Source: Platycnemis pennipes
Lineage: Eukaryota > Arthropoda > Insecta > Odonata > Platycnemididae
Length of the DNA: 64,000 nucleotides
Assembly: GCA_933228895.1 (NCBI GenBank)
Contig: OW121855.1
Span: forward strand, 48,932,698-48,996,697
Direction of reading: 5' to 3'
A program made the position numbers and the translations under genes. Shown piece after piece: positions 45,986 to 55,990 of the stretch. Position 1 is the first letter of the stretch, and each line of letters starts with the position of its first letter. Below the pieces are notes generated by a model. It did not search any database. It worked only from the letters and a program-made list of their open reading frames with translations, and was not told the DNA's origin.

Positions 45986-47909
45986 TTATTATTGTGACTT
46001 GGCACATATGGCGACAAAAGCTTAATGATTGTCCAGGTATATGGTTATTTTGGGAAATATTATTGCTAAATAATATTTCCCAAATTGGGAGATATTATTT
46101 AGCAGCGAAATTGGGAGTTATTTTCCTGGATGTGGAGATCTAAAGGAGGCTGAATCAAAGCGGGTACGAGAGGAGAAGAGGGGGTAAATGTTGCGTAGGC
46201 GGCCGCCTTTGATCACGCCTGCCGCACCCCTCGTCATTTGGGCCACTACCCACGCCTCGCTTATGCTCGAGCCCCTGTCAGCGAATTATTCTCTCAGCTC
46301 ATATTATTTACAAATGGATCACGACATATGGTCCTCAGACTACCACCGTCGTTGTCTCCGGTTCGAGTCCAGTTTGGTGGCATATTGTTTAGCTTTAATC
46401 CAATCTTTCTTTTTTCTTAGGGGGAAACTCCAGGTATAGTACTTTATTTGTCGAGAACTGTGTACATCCCTGAGTACCTTCCGTTGATAGTTCCGGCACT
46501 GGATTTATCTCAAATATTTCCCCGCTCCCTAAAAAGTCACCTCTCAAAATCACCCATTGGTCCCAAGTTCCGCGAGAGACATCAGCTATGGAACTCATTC
46601 CTTGTCTAAATGCGCTACAAATACTGTTCCCGGCACGCTACCGCAAGGGTGCTGTAACGGATGACTCCACACCATGCTCCACGTACATAAATAATAGAAA
46701 TTCATATTATTAGCGGCTGCAATGCCGATTTTAGTGTAAAAATTCATTTACTATGGGAATACGGTGAATTTACACGCAACACAGCATCATGCAGCACACT
46801 AACATTATACTGGATAGATTATGCACAATTTTTATAGTTATTTCTGGTTACGCGACAAACATCCAGTGAGATATCAAAGTTAAATAACCTTTTTTTACGT
46901 TCAGAGGTTTATGCAGACAGCAAAAGGTACATTACCTAATTATCTTCACGGTAACTTCGATTTCATCAATCATTGCCCCTTATTTTACGCGGAGATAATG
47001 CTTTTTTTAATCGCTGTCGTATTAGCTAACATCCCTAATTCCTTCTTTCTGATCTAAAGTACATTTCACACGATACTTGATCCAGCAGCAGACCTAGTAT
47101 GCTAGCCGGTACTTGATATTGAGGATGGAATCTAGCATGATCGGGACTACCCAGGTTTCAGAAATCGTTGAACTGGTGTTTGTGAGTAAACAGTGCCATA
47201 TCCTCCGTTGTGAACCCTGAAAAAATTGAACATTTCCTCAAAAGAAGGTGACATAACGTATTCGATTTTGTCATACGCCAATTGGTCCACATTATCAATT
47301 TAAAAAAAAGTGAATAGTGCACAGTAACTGTAACTGCTAACGTGATCGGTAGACGGTGAAGTGGTTCTATTAAGAGCTAGTAGCAAACTAGTACTGCATC
47401 AATTATGAAATCAAGTAGTGCTCTTGTGGGCAAAATATGATGTGGGTAGGAACATTCAGGTATCGTACTGAGATTTTTAGTGGCATGGGAGTGATTCGCT
47501 CATTCATTTAAATATTGCAGATTCATCTAAAAAAATGTTTTAACTCAAGTTAATTTGAAAATTTAGGGTCATTGATGAAAAAAGAGACAAGTCTGGCAAG
47601 GACCAAAGGGCCCCGGGTTCAAATCCAAAAGAAGGGTTGTTGGACAGTCCAAGATACATACCTCTTAGCTGCGTACTTACAACAGATCTTGTTGGGAAGC
47701 TACATGTAACTCAGGAAATGAAAATATCCCGCATAATCTGTGGCACAAAGTCACACGTCACTAGGCTTAGTAATAAGTGAGCTCTACCATCAACAATGAA
47801 ACCGGCCTCTGGTAAAAGAAACCAAAACTTAGTTTTAAAATGTGAATGGCTGTTTCCATTTCAAAGTTTGGAATCTCACTTCTTTCTCCCTCGTGGTTAT
47901 TAATATACG
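45986..47909. other. Unassigned stretch
   Basis: No gene. Contains a 15-bp-stem hairpin (46050-46083), a tRNA-like 3' half near 46333-46385 (TCCGGTTCGAGTCCAG) and another near 47607-47640 (CCCGGGTTCAAATCC). Confidence 0.4.
46050..46083. repeat. Perfect 15-bp stem, 4-nt loop hairpin
   Basis: TTGGGAAATATTATT is followed by GCTA and the exact complement AATAATATTTCCCAA. Just downstream, GATATTATTTAGCA (46091-46104) repeats part of the motif, so the site may be part of a larger decayed repeat. Confidence 0.8.
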
Positions 47910-47948
47910 CACAGTGGTCCAGATTTCAAATCTGACTGGACAAAACCT
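47910..47948 (+). other. Left RSS-like terminus (7-23-9)
   Basis: Heptamer CACAGTG (47910-47916), spacer 47917-47939 (23 bp), nonamer-like ACAAAACCT (47940-47948; RSS consensus ACAAAAACC). The spacer is itself nearly palindromic (GTCCAGATTTCAAAT..CTGGAC). Confidence 0.75.
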
Positions 47949-49018
47949 CAAAAGTCGACTTTTTAGGAATGTCTTCAGCCATTGGGTGATCAAAGTAGAA
48001 TAACCGTGGAACCATAAGATATCAATTAAATTACGTTTTGTCAAGGGAATGGCAATCATGAGAGTGTTAAACCTTGGGCTTTCGTTTGACAGTTGCGCCA
48101 TATCTTGGCGGCCGAGATTTTAGCGCTCGGCAATAATGATGATATTATGATTATTATGTGTGATTTTTTCATTTTTTGGCTTCATTATCCACCTTGAAAG
48201 TATTACTTTTATTTTGATACGAAAAAGAAGCATTTTCTCTCATGTAAGCATGGTTAAAAAATCCAGAAATGATGAGTTCAACTATAAGTCAAAGGGGAAT
48301 AAAAACAAGTATTTTCGCAAGCCTTAAATAAAAAACGCCGCGACATTCTGCGATAATTTTTCGCCCAGTGGACAATAGTACATCCGAGAGTCTTTACAAA
48401 TAATAATTAGCTGCAACCTCGCGCAACCTCTGTAGTTATTCTTACTTTTATCTGTGACGTCACAGGTTACAATGGTGGACCAAATAGTGTGACGCAGTAT
48501 GCTGATCATATGTTAAAGTTCCTTAGAGCATATTTCATTTATATTTCAATAATATGTACAGATACATATTCGAATGCCTTATACGTTGACTCTGGTCTTG
48601 AATGGGTAATGGTTATTAGGGCTAGAAGCTGAGTGAAGAGGATAAAAATATGGGAGAAAACTAGCGGTCAGTTTATGGATGGGGGAAGCAGCAGAGAATG
48701 GGCGAGGAAAGAGAGAGGGAGACCTTTCTTATATCCGTCTTCACTTCTTATCTACCCTTCTGCTCCCTCTGACCCAATGTGCATACTCCCACATATGGTC
48801 CCCTAGTTCTTCGTACCAAGGAAAAATCTCCCCAGTTGTGCGTCTCTTGTGCGTCACCTTTGGACGTGTTCGAGTGTTGTGTCTAGTGTTCCGTTGCTGA
48901 AATATTGTGCATTGCAATTTTTCCCTCATTCATTACACATTGTAACTGCTCTCAATCGTGGTTTTGTTTGCGCTTCCTTGATAGTCAACGCTCAACTGAA
49001 ATTTGCATTATTTTGGGC

Positions 49019-50119
49019 ATGGAGATCGCAGATGCAGGTATGATATACTTATATTGATTTCCTCAGTAAGAAATGATTGTCTCATGACATGATGTTAGTT
49101 TCGCATTATCAAACGGGAAAAATGGGAATTTTTTTCAATTAGGTCATAGGTTACCTTAAGGTAACATGAGTTGACAATTGGCTGAAAATGATGGACACCA
49201 CTTAAGCATCCTTTTATGTTTTCAGGAATCATTTCTCGTCAAGATTTATTTGAGGTTTGGCGAAGTGAATCGGATACAATTAGAAGAAACTCCTGTGTGC
49301 TAGAGTATATTTTGAATCTTTATAACTAAAAAGAGTGTAGTGACGATGTGAGAGCTTCTGTGAAAAGAATTAGCGATGATTTTTGTTTGAAAGTTAAGAA
49401 GAGATGGTAATCTAATTTTCGTGTACGGTCTAAATTCATGCCAAAGAACTCAACTTCAAGGGGTATTGAAATTTCCAGATATTGTGAATAATGCAATCGC
49501 TGGTGGTCGACAATCATCTCGAAGTACCCCAAGCTTGTCTGATTCACCCTGTAATCCTTCTGGTCGCCCGAAAAAGGTTTTTGAGGAAAGCAGTGCTAGA
49601 ACTAAAAAAAGGAGGGTTGAGTCTTTAATATCAAATACAACATGCAAAGAACTGGTTTTTGCCACTGAGGTTAGCTTACGATCAAAGGGAAGAAGATGTG
49701 CAGCTGAAATTGTGAATCAGGTGTCGAATCTCTCCCTGTAGAGGGCCACAAGAATTAAGAAAGCCTTCACTTCGTCTAGTGTTAAACTTCCGATTAAACT
49801 TACACCTCAACAAGCTCTGGCGACGTATGTTGATAATAGGCTAACGAAAAAGCAATACCTCTCAAGACGCCATGAAGCTTAAAAGGCAGAATGCAGACAT
49901 ATATCCCACGTACAATTCAATTATTGAAGCAAAAAACAATGCTACCCGGAAAACATACATATCACCGAAGTGTCCGCCGAAATAGAGCTGCAATCCCTTC
50001 TAGATCACATTGTAAAACGGCTGATTTGCGTGCAATATGAAGTTCTCAAGCAGCTGAATTTGGGTACAGATACTCTCCCACAATTAACGGCAGTTTTGAC
50101 AGATTTGATTTCTGAGATG
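49019..50119 (+). pseudogene. RAG1-like/Transib-type N-terminal gene, two exons, broken
   Basis: Exon 1 from ATG (49019) encodes MEIADA, with a donor GCAG|GTATGA at 49037/49038. The intron is 49038-49225, ending TTATGTTTTCAG. Exon 2 continues in frame as GIISRQDLFEVWRSESDTIR, then DDVRASVKRISDDF. Stops lie at 49327-49329 and 49408-49410. After a frameshift near 49415-49450 the frame holds GRPKKVFEESSARTKKRR and TPQQALATYV, a stop at 49739-49741, another at 49880, then in a third frame ADIYPTYNSIIEAK, and back to CYPENIHITEVSAEIELQSL and LLDHIVKRL. These blocks follow the order I remember from invertebrate RAG1-like TE proteins; the name is an inference. Zinc and DDE catalytic parts are absent. 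Confidence 0.65.
49038..49225 (+). other. Intron in the transposon relic
   Basis: A 188-bp GT-AG intron. Removing it joins GATGCAG to GAATCATT and gives one uninterrupted frame over the junction, from the ATG to the first nonsense codon 97 codon positions... in exon 2 terms at 49327. Donor and acceptor are both close to consensus. Confidence 0.6.
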
Positions 50120-50856
50120 TAGGTAAAGAAATACTTTCTTGGACTATTGTTTGTAAATGTTTTAGCTAATGCCTTTGAATTTCTCATCCCCTTGTGCCTA
50201 AGGATAGAACACTTTCACATTTTACAATTTGATTGTTCACATAATTAAATAATATATTTTGTAGTAATATTATTCATGATTGCTAAATTTTAAAGCGTAG
50301 GTAATCTTCATGTGTGAGTGATATAAATGTTTTTAAGCGTAAAGAATACCGTGTAAATTAGGATCAATCGTTGGATTACGAACCCAAATGTTGTTATTAT
50401 TTTACTTTTTGTACTTACTTTTCTTGTGTATTGTTTACCATTTTCAATTTTATAACGCATACCTAATTCAGTTGTATAATAACTTTAAGATATTTTGTGA
50501 AATGGTCAATGAATTGGATTCTATGGTTGCATTTTATGTTCATATTCTGGTTATTTTCATCATTGCTATTATGGATATATAGCAGGTATTGTTTTTAATT
50601 TAAAGTTATGCATTTCATCCCTCAGTAGATTAACATTCTGATTTTTTAGCATAATGAAAATTTCATAAACATTGAAATCCAAACTTTTCATGGTTCCAAA
50701 TTTCTCTCGCCAGAGAGACAGCGAGTTAATGATATTGTAATAAAAAAATTAATATTTGTATAAAATTTGTAAACTTACGTCGAATGGCATTAGTAAACGT
50801 TTTCACATCATACAAGACGAGAAAAATCACTTTCCACACGCAAGGCCCTTCACAGA

Positions 50857-50895
50857 CAATTTTGTCCAGTCAGATTTGGAATCTGGACCACTGTG
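50857..50895 (-). other. Right RSS-like terminus (7-23-9)
   Basis: On minus: heptamer CACAGTG (50895-50889), spacer 50888-50866 (23 bp; one mismatch to the left spacer), nonamer-like ACAAAATTG (50865-50857). Beyond the nonamer the two ends no longer match. Confidence 0.75.
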
Positions 50896-51430
50896 AGCTA
50901 TGCATTTATCGATTGTGAAAGATAAAGTTTCAATTGAAATCAATTTTTGATCGAGATGTAATTACAGCCTCAATATTAGCTCTTCTAAAAGATTCATTAT
51001 ACGCAATCCATTTTTTCTTTTGTGCTCAAGAAGAAGAAATGACCATTTCTGAATCAGTTCTATTTTTATTCTCACCAAAAACTTGAAAATGCCTTCAACC
51101 AGGGAGCGTGTAAATTAATTTAGTATTCAACCTTGCCTGCCTTCAACCCTGAGGGAGTCAGTAAAAAATGTTTACAGAAGAATTGGACTGCTTTTTTGAT
51201 TTCCAAGAGATGACAGATAAGAATATACCTAAGTAGCAGCTAGCTAATAAGTAGGTATGAACCGTAGCAATAAATAAGTTGTAATTAACTTCGTTGAATT
51301 ATCGTAAGAGATCAAACAGTAAAATTTTAAGGATCTGTCTTTTGAAGTTTGCTTAACTTTAACTATTTTCTCAAGGCATAAAAAAAATACCGAAATATCC
51401 TCATTTAGCACTAGCCTTATCTTTTTCTGA
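50896..51430. other. Unassigned stretch
   Basis: AT-rich, nothing recognised. Confidence 0.45.
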
Positions 51431-51444
51431 AGGACGGTAAAAAG

Positions 51445-51780
51445 ATGATCGTGTTGGTGTAGTGGCTAGAATACTGGACAACCATCTTGAGGGCACGGAT
51501 TCGAGTTCCGGCAGTGGCGAATTATTCCGCGGCAAACAGGTCCCTAGTTTAGCGCCTAGTGGAGGGCATTTCAGGTTCAGTACTCTATCCGTCTGATGGG
51601 ACGTTAAGCCGTGGTCCCCTTGGCGCCTGTCGTTAGGATTAGGCTAATACCGAGGTCGGGTTTCTCTCCATTCTTCCTCTATTGCCTGAAATGTTCCTAC
51701 CATTACGCAATTACCCAAATATTCATAATGGCGCTAATGGCCTCAGCTGTCGGACGCGTCCCCTGAATAACGAACTAACT
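51445..51780 (+). mobile_element. Full-length SINE (main family) with 14-bp target duplication
   Basis: The 336-bp copy is flanked by AGGACGGTAAAAAG at 51431-51444 and 51781-51794, a perfect 14-bp duplication that fixes both ends. The head GTTGGTGTAGTGGCTAGAAT is A-box-like tRNA sequence, with B box CGGATTCGAGTTCCGG. The body has CCGTCTGATGGGACGTTAAG, CCGTGGTCCCCTTGGCGCC, AGGCTAATACCGAGGTCGGG, and AATGGCCTCAGCTGTCGGAC. The 3' end is a short AACTAACT tail, not poly-A, which points to a LINE partner with that tail. It serves as the reference copy for the family. Confidence 0.95.
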
Positions 51781-51794
51781 AGGACGGTAAAAAG

Positions 51795-53049
51795 GACCAT
51801 ATTTGAATTCAAAACATATTTCGCCCTGCCAAAAGTATACTTTCTTATATTATGCAAAGGCTCTCTGATTTGTTTAGTTGAAACGTCATTCTCTTTTCAT
51901 GACTGGTTATTGCTGAGAGTTTTCTTTCAAGAGTGAAAGAACGAAGCAATAATTTTCCGATACCTAATGCAAGGAAAATCATGACTAGAAATCAAACAGA
52001 TTGAGGAAAGGTAGGTTAGGATAAGGAAGAATGATCCTGGACGGACTAGGCATGACTTTCGCGCGATCACCTCGCCCAAAACACCGCTCAGGAATATCTG
52101 CGATTTAGTGCGCGATTGCGAACTGATTGAAGAAACCAAGCTCAATTTCTCTGAATGGTGAATCCTGAATTTGCGATTCCACTCGATTTCTAGGGCGCAT
52201 GTGAGATGAGTATAAATTGGCTGTAATTATTATCACTAGAATAAGTAATTATCTTTTGAGCAGCAATCACCTACAAGTCTCTGCCTTCCATAGATATTTT
52301 CACTCGAGATGGAACTTTTGTCGTTCGAAAGAAAGTCAAACAAAGGATCCAACCAACAGTCAATAGAATTGAATAAACTCTAATCAGCCAACCGGGAAGA
52401 ATTTAATTCATAATTCTCGTTAATCAGCAATGACGTAGTCTATGATACGAATTATTATTGAATAGCGGATAAGGAATAGATCATCATCTTTTCATTTTTA
52501 CGTACAAGTACCTGAGTTATTTTAAGAGGAAATACGAGAATATATGCAATAACAGGTAGTTCAGAAAATTTCAGTGAAACAACTGATTAAAGTCGGTATC
52601 TGGCTGGTGATTGCTTAATAATTTCTTTCAAATTGCACTTCTATTAGATATTTTTCGCTCAAATTTAGACAATACAATGGGGAGTATTCAAGTAAGCTTA
52701 AGAGCCCAATGGCAAACGGTGTTGTGTATTCATTGTCGTAGAATATTACAGTTTCTTAGCACATACGAAGGAATGTCTAGAAGACTTGGATGCGACGAAA
52801 TAAGTCACTCGGATTATCTCTTTATCTCGTACTAGCAATTTTTGTCGGATTAATTGATGATTACATTACTTTACTCGGTAACTTTACTCTTTTACATTAA
52901 AAATTATTCATTATAGAGGAAATGAGGTATCAATCATTGTCTGATTGGCTTCAATATCATGAAGGCATTCAAGAACTCTTTAAGGTCCTTTCTCCATTTA
53001 TGGTTCTGCTCGCGACAAAGAAAAGTTTTTGACCCACTCAATTTTTATT
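51795..53049. other. Unassigned stretch
   Basis: No gene or named repeat recognised. Confidence 0.45.
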
Positions 53050-54149
53050 GAGTTCTCCTTCTCCAACCACGTGTCCCAGCAGCTCTCCTAGCCGAAACAT
53101 CCACCAAAGCCCCAGCCCCCCTTCCCGATCCTCATCCCCCCCTTTCCCTGGTTGAGTTACCATCACCCACTCCACGCCGCGCTCCTATATGCATACCCCT
53201 CCCATCCCCCACTTCTCCATCCTCTCACCTGTATCCATCCCCCCACCCAACCCCCAGCGGAGACGCCTTCCGTCCCAAATACAATCCCCCTCCCCCACAG
53301 CCGCGTCCTCATCCCCCACCTCCAGTCCCCGGCCGCTACCCACTGCCCTAGCGTCTCCGAAGCATCTTCATCCCTCAGTCCTTCCGCCCTCCCCACCTCT
53401 TTCTTGTGTTTCCCCACCCATTCACCTCTCTCTCTCACACACACACACTCATCCCGTCGCCCACCACGTCACGGAAGATTCAGTACGGAGAACTGTTACA
53501 AGTTACCGTGGTAGGGATACACGGGATGGTGGTGTGGGGAGAGTATAGGAACTGTGGGGTGGGTTTTATATGGGGAGGGGGAGATGAAGTTAGGGGCGAA
53601 AGGGGGTCCTATAGTTCTCCAAGTGTTTCCGGAGACCTGGCACTCTGTGATCGGTGGTTGATGCAGGCACTGGTCCTCCGCGACCCTCAACGTCCCTCGG
53701 CTGCTGTTGCTGCCCACGCCAGGATTCGTCTGCACCCCGTCGTCAAGGTCTGTGCGCTGAGGACCGAAGACTGGGTTCCTGGTCTCGATCGCCAGGAGCG
53801 AACTGGGATACGTGAGCACGGAGTGGGAAGTCCCTTCAGTTCTATCCGTGCAGAGGGAGCCACGGGGCTGCACGGAGGCAGGAGGGCCGCCACTCACAAC
53901 GCACCAGGTGTGGATACTGTCAGGAGGAATTATCGGTTTTGCTACCTGAGGCGGATTCTGGAACATACTTACCGGTCCTGCCTCATCCAGGCTAGTTTTC
54001 CGGGCTTCGGTTTGCTTGCAGGAGCTGGGGACTTGGCCTGGATAACTATACGTTTCGGCTTCCTCTGTTTTCTTTCTGTTTGGGTTAGTATCAGATGGAT
54101 AAAGCAAGTAACTAGAGGAAATATAATGTTGATGATCGTAATGAAATGA
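53050..54149. other. C-rich to G-rich block, long frames on both strands
   Basis: From 53080 to 53450 the plus strand is extremely C-rich with few G; after 53490 it turns G-rich, then mixed GC-rich to about 54070. Frames are open on both strands over the mixed part: plus 53406-54149 (247 codons) and minus 54107-53496 (203 codons). Neither has a recognised domain. The minus frame is Pro/Ser/Thr-rich; the plus frame starts inside a microsatellite. Either could be part of a real exon or TE, but GC-rich DNA with few stops explains both. C-runs could form G-quadruplexes on the minus strand. Confidence 0.4.
53426..53450. repeat. Microsatellite (CT)n(CA)n
   Basis: A CT tract passes directly into a CA tract at the junction between the C-rich and the G-rich parts of the block. 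Confidence 0.85.
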
Positions 54150-55904
54150 AGATTCGCGGTTGTCAGGGAAGAAGAGGGAATAATTTTAGTTAGGGTGGAA
54201 GAGGTAGGAAGTATACCGAACTGAATGAAGAAATCGTATGAAGAGAAAGGTCTCCATAGTTGCAGCGTAGGATGCTAAATCACTTTGTATCAACCCAAGT
54301 CTGGGTTCACGGTTACGCCCCCTTTAGTGGGGTAGATTCTTAATTTATTAGCACTATCGCGGGCAAGGTTGCAATTGAGGAAGGTCGACTCGATGAGCCA
54401 GACACCAATGAACAACAGTCACTCATTACTGAGAAAAGTTTCAGAGATGGGATGCTGAGCCCAAACCTCAGCATCCCATCCAACGGTCTTTTTTGATGAA
54501 GCTACGTAGTACTCCTACCTAACAAAGCCAAGATAAGGAGTTGATACGTCGTCATAAGTCATGCTTACTCCGAACCAGCCGGCACAAGCTGGATGTTTAG
54601 GCAAACTTTGAGTGAACGTTAAACAAACCATATGTAAACAGCTTCTATACTTTTTGCATAATTTTAAAGTCTGCTTCACGTAAACAGTGAGTTTTATGCT
54701 TGGCAGGGAGGACCGAATGTGAGCTCATGACGCGTGTAAGCTTAGTGATGGTGTCGAACGCAGTGCTTTTGGTTCATAACTATTCGAACCTCGGAACCAG
54801 AGGATTTCACACAACATCATTAATTTCTTAAGGAATTCTATTGCATTCAAACTTTTCGCCAAAAAATTTACATTTTGAGGCTTGCAAGCTGCAAGGTAAT
54901 ATGTAATATATAGCTTGGAACGTGGGTTTACTCCTTAACTCTTGGGAACCGTCCTTTTTTTCATTGTATCAGCCTGAAGTGAACCATTCATATTATTACG
55001 ATGAAGCCCTCTCAAAAATGTATAGATAATACTATTAAAGTGAGTCACAAACATTGAATTTATTCTAATGTGCCGTAAACATTAAAAGATTCACAAAATA
55101 TTTCTAAGCTTCTCGTAAGTCGACGTAACCATAAAAAACTAGCTTAGGATCAGGAAAAAATATGTAAATCCTAGCAATTTACGCTGAAAAATACAGCGGG
55201 TTCAAAACTCACAAAATAAAACTTGAAGCAATGCCAGTTCGCTACGTTTGGAGTTCAGGGTATTTTAAAAATGCTATATGTAATTTACACTTTTCCATAT
55301 TGCGTAAGATCATTGGACGACTCTCGGAATTATAATTCTTTCCACCAAATCGTTAGCGATAAGCGATATTAAGTAGTCGTTAGCGATATAAGCGATAACA
55401 CTCGTTATCGCTCATATTCGCTTTTATTATGTTTAAATAAAGATATGGGAGCCAATAAATATGAATACGTAGTTTTGAAAAATTCTATTCTTCTTTCCAA
55501 TTTTATTAGTAATACAAGCATTTTTACTTACCATGTATCAAAGAATTTGCTGGCCAACGTTGGTTGGTTATGGCTTGGAGAGCTTTAGTTCACTGTGCAT
55601 CAACAATTAAGAAATCACGAGGAGGTTATATCACTCTGAAAATTCAAGTCTTCAGTGGGAGGAAAATTATTCAGTGAATCATTAGGGGCCTCTGCCTAGA
55701 GTTCTCAAGGCATATCGCCTAATTTCCTTCTCCCTAGTAATTAGTTGAAAGTTAAAATGACTCTTCTTCGACAAGTAGTGTCATTCTCCCCAAAAACATG
55801 TAAATTAATATGCCCCTTGCACTGTCAAAAACGTTCGAAATATATAGAAAATTAATTACGCGCTCGTATTTGTTGAATACGTTACTGCTCTATTTTCACC
55901 TGAA
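54150..55904. other. Unassigned stretch
   Basis: No gene. Contains a perfect hairpin (54446-54480) and a cluster of GCGATA motifs near 55350-55425, where CGTTAGCGATA occurs twice and is followed by GCGATAACACTCGTTATCGC, an 8-bp stem. Confidence 0.4.
54446..54480. repeat. Perfect 14-bp stem hairpin followed by T-run
   Basis: GATGGGATGCTGAG (54446-54459), loop CCCAAAC, exact complement CTCAGCATCCCATC (54467-54480), then CAACGGTCTTTTTTG. The GC-rich stem stands out from AT-rich surroundings. It resembles a terminator in shape, but that reading has no meaning in a nuclear genome unless it is a pol III unit, for which no A/B box is visible upstream. Confidence 0.85.
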
Positions 55905-55990
55905 TGGCTATTGAAGAGGCTGGTCAATAGAAGAATCGAGTGGAGGGCTGCCCCAAACCAATCCAGGGATTGTTGGCCGATGATGATGGC
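55905..55990 (+). pseudogene. LINE extreme 3' end
   Basis: Encodes LKRLVNRRIEWRAAPNQSRD, the same terminal block as MKRLVDRRIEWRAASNQS on minus at 25262-25330, and ends in GATGATGATGG. Only about 80 bp of LINE remain, as expected for a severely 5'-truncated insertion. Confidence 0.8.

Larger units (their letters stand above)
47910..50895 (+). mobile_element. Transib/RAG1-like transposon relic with RSS-like ends
   Basis: A 2986-bp unit is bounded by two inverted termini that look like V(D)J recombination signals: CACAGTG, exactly 23 bp, then an ACAAAA-starting nonamer. Over heptamer plus spacer the ends match at 29 of 30 positions. Transib transposons, regarded as the source of RAG1 and RSSs, are known for such termini. 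Inside is a broken two-exon gene (49019-50119) whose N-terminal product resembles RAG1-like/Transib-type invertebrate proteins as I remember them. The catalytic half is missing and 50120-50850 is AT-rich without coding, so the element is internally deleted and dead. No 5-bp duplication is visible (ATACG left, AGCTA right). Confidence 0.65.

Noticed and set aside
46333..47640. tRNA-like B-box motifs near 46350 and 47615 as tRNA genes
   Set aside because: No acceptor stem pairing and no anticodon arm; best read as SINE debris.
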